From: Spirosoma spitsbergense DSM 19989
GTDB lineage: Bacteria > Bacteroidota > Bacteroidia > Cytophagales > Spirosomataceae
Direction: 5' to 3'
NCBI RefSeq assembly: GCF_000374085.1
Contig: NZ_KB893477.1
Location: 1-64,000 of the forward strand
DNA length: 64,000 bases
Made by a program: the position numbers and the translations under genes. This document shows, piece after piece, positions 7,922 through 15,721 of the stretch. The notes beneath the pieces were generated by a model, which did not search any database, had not been told where the DNA came from, and saw only the letters and a program-made list of their open reading frames with translations. The stretch's first letter is position 1, and every line of letters starts with the position of its first letter.

Positions 7922-8144
7922 ACTCGACCGGATACTGCGGTACGCGACCTTCAACGTGCTTAACTATTCAGAGCATTATTTTGAGCCCGAAGGCTGGACG
8001 GCTTTGTGGCTGCTTGGTGAGTCGCACCTGGCGGTGCACACTTTTCCCGAGCACGGCACCAGTTACCTGGAACTCTCCAGCTGCATGCGGGATAAGTACG
8101 TTATTTTCCTCGAATTGCTAGAGGATTTTTTAGCATCACCATAG
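7893..8144 (+). CDS. miniature AdoMet-decarboxylase (SpeD)-like protein, 83 aa
   Basis: Residues 29-64 read F-EPEGWTA-LWLLGESHLAVHTFPE-H-GTSYLELSSC. This follows the core of bacterial AdoMet decarboxylase, where Ser in ESH becomes the pyruvoyl cofactor. Ser44, His49 and Cys64 have the same spacing (+5, +20) as Ser63, His68 and Cys83 of the Thermotoga enzyme. The N-terminal beta strand of SpeD, with its G.H motif, is absent, so the protein is about 35 residues shorter than usual. The start MTNPALL at 7893 overlaps the methyltransferase gene by 29 bases. It may decarboxylate AdoMet or, like some diverged SpeD homologues, another substrate such as an amino acid. Activity is inference. Confidence 0.8.
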   Translation: MTNPALLKTELDRILRYATFNVLNYSEHYFEPEGWTALWLLGESHLAVHTFPEHGTSYLELSSCMRDKYVIFLELLEDFLASP

Positions 8145-8169
8145 CCGTCGAAACGGCAAAAAAACGGCT

Positions 8170-8622
8170 ATGCGCACCCCGGAAGAGATGAAGGAGATCG
8201 GTATTGATACCCGGTTCTCCAGTTATAATCAGCCCAGCCAACCAGGACGCAAGTCAGGACCCATTACGCAGTTCCTGCGTGAATACGGCGACGTATCGGA
8301 GCTGAAGTTTACCATTGAGAAAGTTAATAAGGACGGTGAATTTTCGGTCACAACGACGCAATTGTCGACCGGTTCCTCCCAGACCATCAACCAGGCCATT
8401 GCCGCCCGGCTGCTGCAACAGGCGCTTAACGGCGACATTAAAGCCATCAAAGAAATATTAAACCGTACAGAGGGGCGGGTGCCGCAACCCATCCGGTTGG
8501 GTGATAAGGACGGCAACCCGCTGTCGGTTGTACTGATGGTGCCCGATAGTGGGCGAATGGCTCCGTTGCCCCCGACGATCCCCATTGACATTGAACCCGA
8601 TGAGCAACTACCAGGACAATAG
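8170..8622 (+). CDS. terminase small subunit-like protein, 150 aa
   Basis: The N-terminal segment (QPSQPGRKSGPITQFLREY) has the basic GRK.G start seen in DUF5681-type small terminases. Residues 75-105 (TINQAIAARLLQQALNGDIKAIKEILNRTEGRV) match their conserved helical core, which leads into a P-rich end. It lies directly before the large terminase gene and overlaps it by 23 bases, the usual arrangement. Its role is to recognise phage DNA and start packaging. The identification rests on pattern and position. Confidence 0.75.
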   Translation: MRTPEEMKEIGIDTRFSSYNQPSQPGRKSGPITQFLREYGDVSELKFTIEKVNKDGEFSVTTTQLSTGSSQTINQAIAARLLQQALNGDIKAIKEILNRTEGRVPQPIRLGDKDGNPLSVVLMVPDSGRMAPLPPTIPIDIEPDEQLPGQ

Positions 8623-10231
8623 TAAGGTTATTGCTCCCCAGCCGGGCTTTCAGACGCAGTTCATTGGCTCACCGGCCGATATAACAATTGCGGGAGCCGC
8701 AGCGGGCGTAGGCAAAACCTACGCTATGCTCATCGACCCATTGCCCTACGTGGCCAAACTGCCGGACTTTGAATCGGTATTCTTTCGCCGTACCTATCCC
8801 GAGATCGCCAATCCGGGTGGACTAAAGAGCACATCCAACGGACTCTATCCACTGTGTGGCGGGCACCTGTCGGGCATGGACTGGACGTTCTACAACGGGT
8901 CCAAAATCGTTTTTCGTCACCTCCAGCACGAATCCGATATTCACGCCTGGCAGGGGGCGCAGGTACCCGCCATCTACTTCGACGAGCTCACCCACTTTAC
9001 CCGTCACCAGTTCTTCTACATGATTTCGCGGAATCGAAATCCGCATGCCAATGGTCTGCGCTCGTTCATGAAGGCCAGTTGCAACCCAGACCCCGATAGT
9101 TTTGTGGCTGAACTCTTGGAGTGGTGGATCGATCAGGTGGAACAGCTCGAAGATGGCTCCCCCAATCCGCAGTATGGCTACCCGATACCCGAACGAATCG
9201 GGGCTTTGCGTTATATGGCGGTCGAAAACGACGAGATGATCTGGGGTGATACGCCCGAGGAGGTGATTGACAAAGCGCCCCATATGTTTTCAGGTGATAA
9301 CGCGGGGGTTAAACCAAAGTCCCTGACGTTTATTCCCGGTTCTATCTATCAAAATAAGATACTGCTGCAGAACGATCCCGGTTATTTGGCGGGCCTGCTA
9401 TCGCTACCCGAGGCCGAGCAGAACAAACTACTGCGCGGTAACTGGAAAGTGCGCTTCGACGGATCGGCCCTGTATAATCCGTCTTCGGTATCGTCCATTT
9501 TTACCAACTACCTGCCGGTGCCACTGGGCAGTGCTGCCCCGACCCGCTACATCACCGCCGATATTGCCAAATTTGGCCGGGACTGGACAGTGATTTACGC
9601 CTGGATCGGCTGGGAGATTGTGGGCTGTGTCGTCCTGAAAGTAAACGACTCCGTGGAGGCTGTCAGTGCTATTGAGTTTTTGCGCCTGAAATTTGGCATC
9701 CAGGAACATAACGTTCTCGTCGATCAGAACGGGGTGGGGGGCGACGTGCTGGCGCTCCGGCCCCGATACGTCGGTTTCCTTAACAACGGAACTACAATGG
9801 ATGACCCCCAGACGAAGGTGAAAGAGAATTACGAAAATCTGAAAACGCAGGTGTATTACCGCAACGGTAACCGGGTTAACCAGGGGGCTATGCGCGTGAG
9901 TCTCAATCAGGATAATACGTGGATTTATGAAAGCGTCGAAACGGGCACTTTCACGTCCGGCGTGGCCACCTACAACCATAACCGGCATAACACCACTAAA
10001 ACCAAGCTGAAAGGGAAAGTTGTCGATATCCGGGATTTGATCGTGGCCGATCTGCGTGCTATTCGCAAGATTGAGTCCGATCCTACTAAACGGCTACGTA
10101 TCAATAACAAGGATGCCCAGAAGATTCTGCTCGCCGGTCGTTCCCCCGATTTCGGTGACCCGATAGCCATGCGGGAATATTTCGAGCTTACGGGCCACCG
10201 CCGTGCGTTCGGTGGTTTTGATAACTCCTGA
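8600..10231 (+). CDS. terL: terminase large subunit, 543 aa
   Basis: The start MSNYQDNSK at 8600 is preferred to the longer frame from 8549. The packaging ATPase has Walker A GAAAGVGKTY (about 31-40) and Walker B AIYFDELTH (about 123-131). The C-terminal nuclease has TADIAKFGRDWT (about 318) and VLVDQNGVGGD (about 371), which supply the metal-binding Asp residues. The protein pumps DNA into the prohead and cuts it. It overlaps the small terminase, is followed by a 142-base gap with a promoter and RNA leader, and is of normal length with no breaks. Confidence 0.95.
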   Translation: MSNYQDNSKVIAPQPGFQTQFIGSPADITIAGAAAGVGKTYAMLIDPLPYVAKLPDFESVFFRRTYPEIANPGGLKSTSNGLYPLCGGHLSGMDWTFYNGSKIVFRHLQHESDIHAWQGAQVPAIYFDELTHFTRHQFFYMISRNRNPHANGLRSFMKASCNPDPDSFVAELLEWWIDQVEQLEDGSPNPQYGYPIPERIGALRYMAVENDEMIWGDTPEEVIDKAPHMFSGDNAGVKPKSLTFIPGSIYQNKILLQNDPGYLAGLLSLPEAEQNKLLRGNWKVRFDGSALYNPSSVSSIFTNYLPVPLGSAAPTRYITADIAKFGRDWTVIYAWIGWEIVGCVVLKVNDSVEAVSAIEFLRLKFGIQEHNVLVDQNGVGGDVLALRPRYVGFLNNGTTMDDPQTKVKENYENLKTQVYYRNGNRVNQGAMRVSLNQDNTWIYESVETGTFTSGVATYNHNRHNTTKTKLKGKVVDIRDLIVADLRAIRKIESDPTKRLRINNKDAQKILLAGRSPDFGDPIAMREYFELTGHRRAFGGFDNS

Positions 10232-10298
10232 AATTGTTAATAAGGCTTACTTTATAAAGAATTGGTGGATATTGTTGTATTTAGTTTGCTTACTTTGT

Positions 10299-10373
10299 TA
10301 TTTTTGTCCCATACGCGACACTACGGACGGTGCCAGCCATTGACTTTTCCAATAAGTTAATCACCAACCGTCT
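10299..10373 (+). promoter_or_regulatory. promoter and structured RNA leader, copy A
   Basis: TATTTTTG (10299-10306) is a Bacteroidota -7 box. Twelve bases later comes the core CACTACGGACGGTG (10319-10332). Its GGACGGT (10325-10331) can pair with ACCGTCT (10367-10373), which ends on the base before the ATG. A smaller local hairpin, CAC...GTG, is an alternative fold of the core. The same unit is found at five other structural genes. Confidence 0.75.
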
Positions 10374-10997
10374 ATGAAGTTCCTGAGTTGTAATACCCTG
10401 ACCGGCCCCCTAGTCACGCCTACGGCCTCCAATTGCACGACGCTTCTGCTGCAAGCTTCCCGGCTGGGCCTTCAGAAAATCCCCGTTGCCGCTGCCCCCT
10501 TTGCTGATCAACCCGCTGCTATGCTCAAAGCCAGCTGGGATACGCAGATGGCCCTTTCGACCGATGCCAAAATCGTGGTACCCAAATTCAAGCACTTTGC
10601 GCCCGAATTACCGCCGACCGAAGCAGTCAAAAAAGGCTCCAATGACAACAGTACGCCCAATGGCCGCAGTATCGTGATGGGGCAGACCATTCCCATGTTC
10701 AAGGCCCAGTGGAACGGATTGAATCCCACACAATACTCACAGGCTGAGGACCTAATGAACTGGGGCAATGCCAACGTCGATTTTGACTCGTTGGGAGTTT
10801 ATTTCTTTCTGGGTACCCGGCAGGTGCTGATGTCGAAAGATTTCGGACCCATCCCCGCCCACGCCTTTTTTATTGGCGATCCGACTGGTATGCAACTGCA
10901 TGAATTGACGATGTTTCCTATTGAGTTTGAGCTTGACAAGGGGTGGTTCCGCGATACTATCGTGTTTGATCTGGGCTTCAACCATAACCTACTGTAA
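10374..10997 (+). CDS. phage structural protein of unknown type, 207 aa
   Basis: The protein lies between terL and the portal gene, where most phages have nothing or a small accessory. It is beta-rich with short aromatic strands (LGVYFFLGTRQVLMSKDF; FPIEFELDKGWFRDTIVFDLGF) and has no membrane segment. It has its own promoter and leader hairpin, as the capsid and tape-measure genes do, which suggests high late expression as a virion part. A decoration or tail-tube-like protein would fit. I do not recognise the family. Confidence 0.7.
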   Translation: MKFLSCNTLTGPLVTPTASNCTTLLLQASRLGLQKIPVAAAPFADQPAAMLKASWDTQMALSTDAKIVVPKFKHFAPELPPTEAVKKGSNDNSTPNGRSIVMGQTIPMFKAQWNGLNPTQYSQAEDLMNWGNANVDFDSLGVYFFLGTRQVLMSKDFGPIPAHAFFIGDPTGMQLHELTMFPIEFELDKGWFRDTIVFDLGFNHNLL

Positions 10998-11203
10998 TGG
11001 GGAAGACCAACAAACAGGCCGAACTTCCCGAAGCCAGGCCCAGCGTGAGGCTTCGGGAACTGGACCCACCGGGTGGGGCCGGTCTGGGCCGGGTGCAGGA
11101 TTTCGAGGCAGGTCACGCCGAAGCTATCCTGGCCCTGCAAACCCCCGCCCACCCGACATGGGAAGTAGTCGACGATACCGTACCCCTGAGCGAAGGAATT
11201 TAG
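10997..11203 (+). CDS. small hypothetical protein, 68 aa
   Basis: The ATG overlaps the stop codon of the gene upstream (TAATG), and the stop is directly before the portal ATG, so the frame fills the space exactly. The sequence is Pro/Gly-rich in the middle (ELDPPGGAGLGRVQDF) with charged ends and no recognised domain. It may be a small virion or connector accessory. The evidence is mainly positional. Confidence 0.6.
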   Translation: MGKTNKQAELPEARPSVRLRELDPPGGAGLGRVQDFEAGHAEAILALQTPAHPTWEVVDDTVPLSEGI

Positions 11204-13018
11204 ATGCCCCTGACTCCAAACGACCCTATCGTGAAACGCGCTGATCTCAAGCTGCTTCAGCAGGCACAACTTGACGATCAGCGCCACCGGCTCCACGCCG
11301 AAGCGGCACCCGATGCGGCTTCGGCGTCGCCCTATTTCCGAAAGTGGGTCGCCGAGTATCTGGAGCCAACGATTCCCTCGCTGTCAACCCGTGAGCAGGT
11401 GCTGCGCGATATCGTCTGGCCCCTGGTTTCGAATGAACTGGTCGATGATATTTCCGATTCGGCAGCGGCCGTTCACGGAGCGCAGGATCGATACATCGCC
11501 ATTGAGCTCTCTGATGAGGAATTACAGACCGATGCCGAGCAGTTCATTGAGGATATCGACGTGGCCGGGTTTATTTCCCAGAAGTGTCACAACGCGCTTT
11601 TTTCGGCGCCCAACTCGCTGGTCGTAGTTGATTTGCCCGCTGAGCAGACTACCGACTTTCCCGAGCCGTACGTCTATTTGCTACCCAGTGATAAGATCGT
11701 GGCGGCTGAGGGTGTCGATGCGCAGGCCGGTGGCCGCAACACGTCGGGTCTGCTCCGCTTCGCCTACTTCGATATCAAGCAGCCGAAACGCAGAGCCTTG
11801 TTTGACGGGGAGAATTTTCAGGTCTACGAAAAGTTGGGGGGCGAATCCGAGTGGAGACAACTGGTCAGTGTGCCCCACGGGTTGCCGTTCTGTCCGGCCT
11901 GGAAACTGTGGGCCGACGTGGATGCGGGTAACCCTCTGGCGTCGAACACGATGATACGGCCTTCGCTGGGGCTGCTCAACCGCTATATCTTCTGGGATGC
12001 CGCCGAACACAGCAACGATTTAAAAGCCGCCTTTGCGCAGTTCTGGCACCTGGAAGAAGAGGCCAAAAGTTGTGGTTATCAGGCCCCCGACGGTCCCTAT
12101 TGCCAGGAGGGTGTTTTGTTGTATCCGGGAACGGATACAATGGGTAATTATACCCCCGACATGGCCCCTATCAAACGGCCCTGTCCCCAGTGTAAGAAAC
12201 GGCGGTCACGGGGCGGTCCCGGCTCCGGCATTCCCATACCGGCTCCCCAGAAAAAGGAAGATGCCGATTGGCGGGTACCGGCTGGCTGGATCGATGCCCC
12301 GATTGATAGCCTGAAATACATTCAGGAGAAGGTTGAAAAGCTCAGGGCTAAAATCCGGCGCACGGCCACGGGTAGCGAGGGCGGCCCCCAGAATCAGCAG
12401 GCCCTGAATGAATCGCAGATTATGTCGATTCTCGAATCGGCCCGGCAGGTGGGCGACTACCTGGCCGAATACTTCGAAATTCTGCACCGACGCATTCTGG
12501 ATGCCCTGCTGCGGCTCCGGTACGGTAACGCTTATCTGGGGTGTACTGTCAATTACGGCAGGCGGTTTTCGGTGCTGTCGGGCGATCTGTTGATGCAGTT
12601 ATCGGAGATGGCCAAAAAGACCGGCTCCGACTGGCTGGTGGAGGAGATCGACAACCTGCAACAGGATTACTACGCACGGGGCGACAGTTCCCGTGGTTTG
12701 CGCTTTCAGATGCTGACCGACCTAAACCCCTATCCGTACCGGACACCGGAAGGGCTGGTGGCGGGTCAGATCAATGTCATTGATCCCGAAGGCTACGCCA
12801 TAGCGGTGGGCCTGATGGGGTATGTCAAACGCTTCGAGCGGGAAAATCAATTACCCATCGAGCGGTTTGGCGTACTGGCTCCCTATTCCCAACGAGTAAC
12901 CACAATTTTAGACGCAATAAAAGAATATGTCACAGAGCGCAACCCCCAACAAACCAGCGGTAACCCCCAAGGAGGGGCAAACTCCACCGGATCAGGCCCG
13001 TCAGGAGCCGCCAATTGA
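11204..13018 (+). CDS. portal protein, 604 aa, with a four-cysteine insertion
   Basis: The length, the position after terminase and before scaffold and capsid, and the helical C-terminal half (SLKYIQEKVEKLRAKI; ILESARQVGDYLAEYFEIL) fit a portal, the dodecameric ring at the capsid vertex. Near residues 288-330 is a loop with C-x11-C (SCGYQ...GPYC) and CPQC followed by a basic stretch (KKRRSRGG). This looks like a zinc knuckle inserted in the clip or stem region, which is unusual for portals. The last 30 codons overlap the next gene in another frame. Confidence 0.75.
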   Translation: MPLTPNDPIVKRADLKLLQQAQLDDQRHRLHAEAAPDAASASPYFRKWVAEYLEPTIPSLSTREQVLRDIVWPLVSNELVDDISDSAAAVHGAQDRYIAIELSDEELQTDAEQFIEDIDVAGFISQKCHNALFSAPNSLVVVDLPAEQTTDFPEPYVYLLPSDKIVAAEGVDAQAGGRNTSGLLRFAYFDIKQPKRRALFDGENFQVYEKLGGESEWRQLVSVPHGLPFCPAWKLWADVDAGNPLASNTMIRPSLGLLNRYIFWDAAEHSNDLKAAFAQFWHLEEEAKSCGYQAPDGPYCQEGVLLYPGTDTMGNYTPDMAPIKRPCPQCKKRRSRGGPGSGIPIPAPQKKEDADWRVPAGWIDAPIDSLKYIQEKVEKLRAKIRRTATGSEGGPQNQQALNESQIMSILESARQVGDYLAEYFEILHRRILDALLRLRYGNAYLGCTVNYGRRFSVLSGDLLMQLSEMAKKTGSDWLVEEIDNLQQDYYARGDSSRGLRFQMLTDLNPYPYRTPEGLVAGQINVIDPEGYAIAVGLMGYVKRFERENQLPIERFGVLAPYSQRVTTILDAIKEYVTERNPQQTSGNPQGGANSTGSGPSGAAN

Positions 13019-13508
13019 CCAGCAGGCCAAATCAACGGTGGCCGACTCGCTGGGTGCTGACGAAATCGACGCACGGATAAAGGCCGGTGTAGCGGAAGGC
13101 ATTGCTGCCTTTCAGAAACAGCAGGCCGAACAGAAAGCAGCCGATCAGGAAAAAGAAAAGCAGTTGCAGGATGCTGCTGAACAGCAAAAACAGGCCCTGC
13201 AAACCGAAGCGCTGGCCAAACAGGCAACCAGTTTTCCCTTTGGTAATCTGGACACAAAGCAGGAATTCGATTTGAGCAAGCTGACCAACTGGACTGGATT
13301 GCCGAATGATAAAGTCGTCGTCGTATTGCCCAAGTTCAACACCGATAGTAGCGGCAATAAGATCGGCTATGACCTGAAAAACTGTCTGGTGCAGCCCATC
13401 GACCCCGAAAAGCACAAGATCGACAGCACGCCCGCTAAAGTGGGTGGCTACACGACCTACGGCCTGCTGGGCATGGACCCCATCGTGATTCATGATCCCA
13501 GCAAGTAA
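12927..13508 (+). CDS. head accessory protein with coiled-coil N-terminal half, 193 aa
   Basis: The N-terminal 110 residues are Gln/Ala/Lys/Glu-rich and helical (FQKQQAEQKAADQEKEKQL) like a scaffold or head-assembly chaperone. The C-terminal 80 are a compact domain (KVVVVLPKFNTDSSGNKIG..., then GYTTYGLLGMDPIVI). The ATG lies inside the portal gene, so 92 bases are read in two frames. It is followed by the larger scaffold candidate. It may be a decoration or scaffold-assisting protein. The family is not recognised. Confidence 0.65.
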   Translation: MSQSATPNKPAVTPKEGQTPPDQARQEPPIDQQAKSTVADSLGADEIDARIKAGVAEGIAAFQKQQAEQKAADQEKEKQLQDAAEQQKQALQTEALAKQATSFPFGNLDTKQEFDLSKLTNWTGLPNDKVVVVLPKFNTDSSGNKIGYDLKNCLVQPIDPEKHKIDSTPAKVGGYTTYGLLGMDPIVIHDPSK

Positions 13509-13550
13509 TTCACGTTCATCAGTAATCAATAATCCAACTAACCATAGCGT

Positions 13551-13560
13551 CTACGGACGG
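13551..13560 (+). promoter_or_regulatory. partial leader core before the scaffold gene
   Basis: CTACGGACGG occurs 8 bases before the ATG at 13569. The promoter box and the complementary second arm of the full leader are missing. It could be a remnant or a minimal form. A similar minimal form occurs at 32641-32650 on the minus strand. Confidence 0.4.
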
Positions 13561-13568
13561 ACACAACT

Positions 13569-14480
13569 ATGCCACTTACCCTTGAAGATGTTACCGCGCT
13601 CACCGATGAGCAGATCACTCCGGAAATCGAAGCAGCCCTGCTGCCTAAACTCGAAGCCCGTGCCACCACGTACCTGACCGGAAAGGGGCTGATCGTGAAG
13701 CCCAAAACCGAGTATGATACGGAGTTTACGACCGAGCTGGCCAAACGGGAAAAGGCGTTTGCCGATTCGGAATCGCCCAAGTTCTACGGAGCGATGGACC
13801 GGATGCTGGCGGCCGTTGGCATGAAAAAGCCGGACGGTATCGGTACGGCGGCTTTCGTTCAGAAACTCTCCGATGAGGGTAAGCTACCCTTCACCGAAGC
13901 CCAGATCCAGAAGCTGGAAAAGATGCTCAAAGGCGACGCGCTGTCTGAAACGGCGCAGGCGCTGATCGATCAGGCCAAAAAGGACCTGAATGATTATAAA
14001 GAAGAGCAGGAAAAGAAAGACAAAATTTCTTTCGGCAAAACGGTCAAACGGCTAGTCGATTCGTCGCTCAAAACGGCTTCTGTTCCGGTCAATCCAAACC
14101 TGAAAACGGATGCCGAGAAAGCCGCTGCCCGCAAGGGGGATATCGACACGATAACCAGCACGTTCAACGCCCTCTACGAAGGGGCTGAGGATGAGGCCGG
14201 GGTATTGTTTTTCAAGAAAAAGGGCACGGACGCCCCCCTGATGAACACCGCCACCGGCGAGCCGATGACGCCTTTGGAAATCGTGCAGAAGTTCCACGGC
14301 ATCTTTCTGGCTCCGGCCGGCCATCAGCAGCAGGGTGGTGGAACGGGGGGCGGTGCGGCCGGGGGTGGGGCCAAAAGTACCAAGGAGGACATCTACAAAG
14401 CGGCCTCCGATCAGGGCCTCAGGATGTATTCGCAAGCCTGGAAAGACTTTGTGAAGGCCGAAGAAGAAAAGTTAAAGTAA
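13569..14480 (+). CDS. scaffolding protein, 303 aa
   Basis: The composition and plan are those of a phage scaffold: an acidic helical N-terminus (TLEDVTALTDEQITPEIEAALL), a long charged coil in the middle (IDQAKKDLNDYKEEQEKKDK), a Gly-rich hinge near residue 255-270 (QQQGGGTGGGAAGGGA) and a short basic helical tail that would bind the capsid protein. It lies directly before the capsid gene, as scaffolds do. No protease triad is visible. It would guide prohead assembly and then leave the head. Confidence 0.75.
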   Translation: MPLTLEDVTALTDEQITPEIEAALLPKLEARATTYLTGKGLIVKPKTEYDTEFTTELAKREKAFADSESPKFYGAMDRMLAAVGMKKPDGIGTAAFVQKLSDEGKLPFTEAQIQKLEKMLKGDALSETAQALIDQAKKDLNDYKEEQEKKDKISFGKTVKRLVDSSLKTASVPVNPNLKTDAEKAAARKGDIDTITSTFNALYEGAEDEAGVLFFKKKGTDAPLMNTATGEPMTPLEIVQKFHGIFLAPAGHQQQGGGTGGGAAGGGAKSTKEDIYKAASDQGLRMYSQAWKDFVKAEEEKLK

Positions 14481-14513
14481 CCGTGCCGGACGTAAAGCCG
14501 GACATTGCCAGGA

Positions 14514-14566
14514 CACCTATGGACGGGTGCAAAAACTAATTCATTCATTTAAACCCGTTTATTGTC
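14514..14566 (+). promoter_or_regulatory. diverged RNA leader of the capsid gene, copy B
   Basis: CACCTATGGACGGGTG (14514-14529) replaces the usual core, and both strands of each possible stem have changed. ACGGGT (14523-14528) pairs with ACCCGT (14553-14558), and the local hairpin is CACC...GGTG. This is the best sign of covariation among the leaders. The second arm ends 8 bases before the ATG. No TAnnTTTG box was found next to it. Confidence 0.6.
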
Positions 14567-15643
14567 ATGTCAATTACCGCCACGACTTTACCCGAAATGA
14601 TTGCCAGTATTGATAACGGCTCTCAGTTTGGTGCGCTGGAAAAGCGGATGTCCCACTACGGGGCTATCAACATGTTTTACCGCAATGCCAATGCCCTATT
14701 TGGTGCGGCTCTGATTGCCGAACTGCGGAAGCTGCCGTTTACCCGTACCGTGAAAATTCCCATTTTCGACAAGTACGACCACACGATCCTGACCGCCCGC
14801 TCCTGCGATATCGCCTGCAACAACGTCGATACCCGCACCAAAACACTGACCCGTACGCACCTGGCGATTGATATCTGTATCAATCCCACGGACTACGAGA
14901 ACAACTACGCCAAGATGAGTCAGGCCTTGATGCACCGCTACATTATGGCCAAGAAAGCCGTCTACCGGACACTCGACACGATGGCCGTTACCTACGCGGA
15001 TGCCAACAAGGATACGACCATGACCGTCGATCCGGGTGGAGCCACGCCCAACGCCAATCCATTGTTTACGGGAAAGGCTGGTGCGTACGAACTGCCCTCG
15101 ACGCTCAAATTCTACGCCTACCTGGCCACGATTCTGGAGCAGCTGGACATCGACGGCCCGTATCTGGATATTGCCAACACGGTAGCGAATGCCGAGCAAA
15201 ACATTCTGCGCAATCCCGGCAACGGCGCTCTGTTGGATACGACCAGCCTGATGAACGGGGCGGGGATCACGCAGTACGATTACTCGAACCGGGTGGCACC
15301 TGGTGTGCTGATGCCGGTTCACTACATCGCGCCCGTTGGCTCGATTGGCGTACTTAACATGATCGATCCGGTCTATCAGGATAAGCCCGTGATTGGCTCA
15401 GGTGACAGCATTGAGCAGTGGAAAGATTTCAAAAACAAAACCGAGCTGAAGGCCTGGGGCCAGACGCCGGATGAAGTGTTCAATGATTGGGACTGGGGTG
15501 TTTTGCAGGAGGTTGTCTGCGTGAACGAAACAATCCTGTACAAGGTGAAATTCTCGGCCGACTTCATGTTTGCCTGTGACTTCACCTCCGTGGCCGGTGA
15601 GTCTCCGCTGAAGCGTTTCGACGTGGCCGCACTGACCACGTAG
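14567..15643 (+). CDS. major capsid protein, 358 aa
   Basis: The length, place after the scaffold and composition fit an HK97-type capsid subunit. It has a helical start (FGALEKRMSHYGAINMFYRNA), a long central strand/helix region with FTRTVKIPIFDKYDHTILTA, and a C-terminal beta-rich end (LYKVKFSADFMFACDF). A leader hairpin precedes it and a strong terminator follows 22 bases after the stop, so it can be made at a high level separately from the genes behind it. No fibre or Ig domain is attached. Confidence 0.85.
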   Translation: MSITATTLPEMIASIDNGSQFGALEKRMSHYGAINMFYRNANALFGAALIAELRKLPFTRTVKIPIFDKYDHTILTARSCDIACNNVDTRTKTLTRTHLAIDICINPTDYENNYAKMSQALMHRYIMAKKAVYRTLDTMAVTYADANKDTTMTVDPGGATPNANPLFTGKAGAYELPSTLKFYAYLATILEQLDIDGPYLDIANTVANAEQNILRNPGNGALLDTTSLMNGAGITQYDYSNRVAPGVLMPVHYIAPVGSIGVLNMIDPVYQDKPVIGSGDSIEQWKDFKNKTELKAWGQTPDEVFNDWDWGVLQEVVCVNETILYKVKFSADFMFACDFTSVAGESPLKRFDVAALTT

Positions 15644-15664
15644 GCCATTGATTAATTGATTATC

Positions 15665-15706
15665 GACAAAAAAGCCCTCTCTGACTTGGAGGGGGCTTTT
15701 TTGTCT
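15665..15706 (+). terminator. strong terminator after the capsid gene
   Basis: A stem of about 14 bp (15665-15679 with 15691-15705) ends in a T run. It would limit read-through from capsid into the connector genes. Confidence 0.85.
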
Positions 15707-15721
15707 AACTGATCCTGCTTT

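Noticed and set aside
9428-9988. Minus-strand frame of 186 codons opposite terL
   Set aside because: Shadow frame. terL has clear motifs.
14696-15322. Minus-strand frame of 208 codons opposite the capsid gene
   Set aside because: Shadow frame of the capsid codon pattern.
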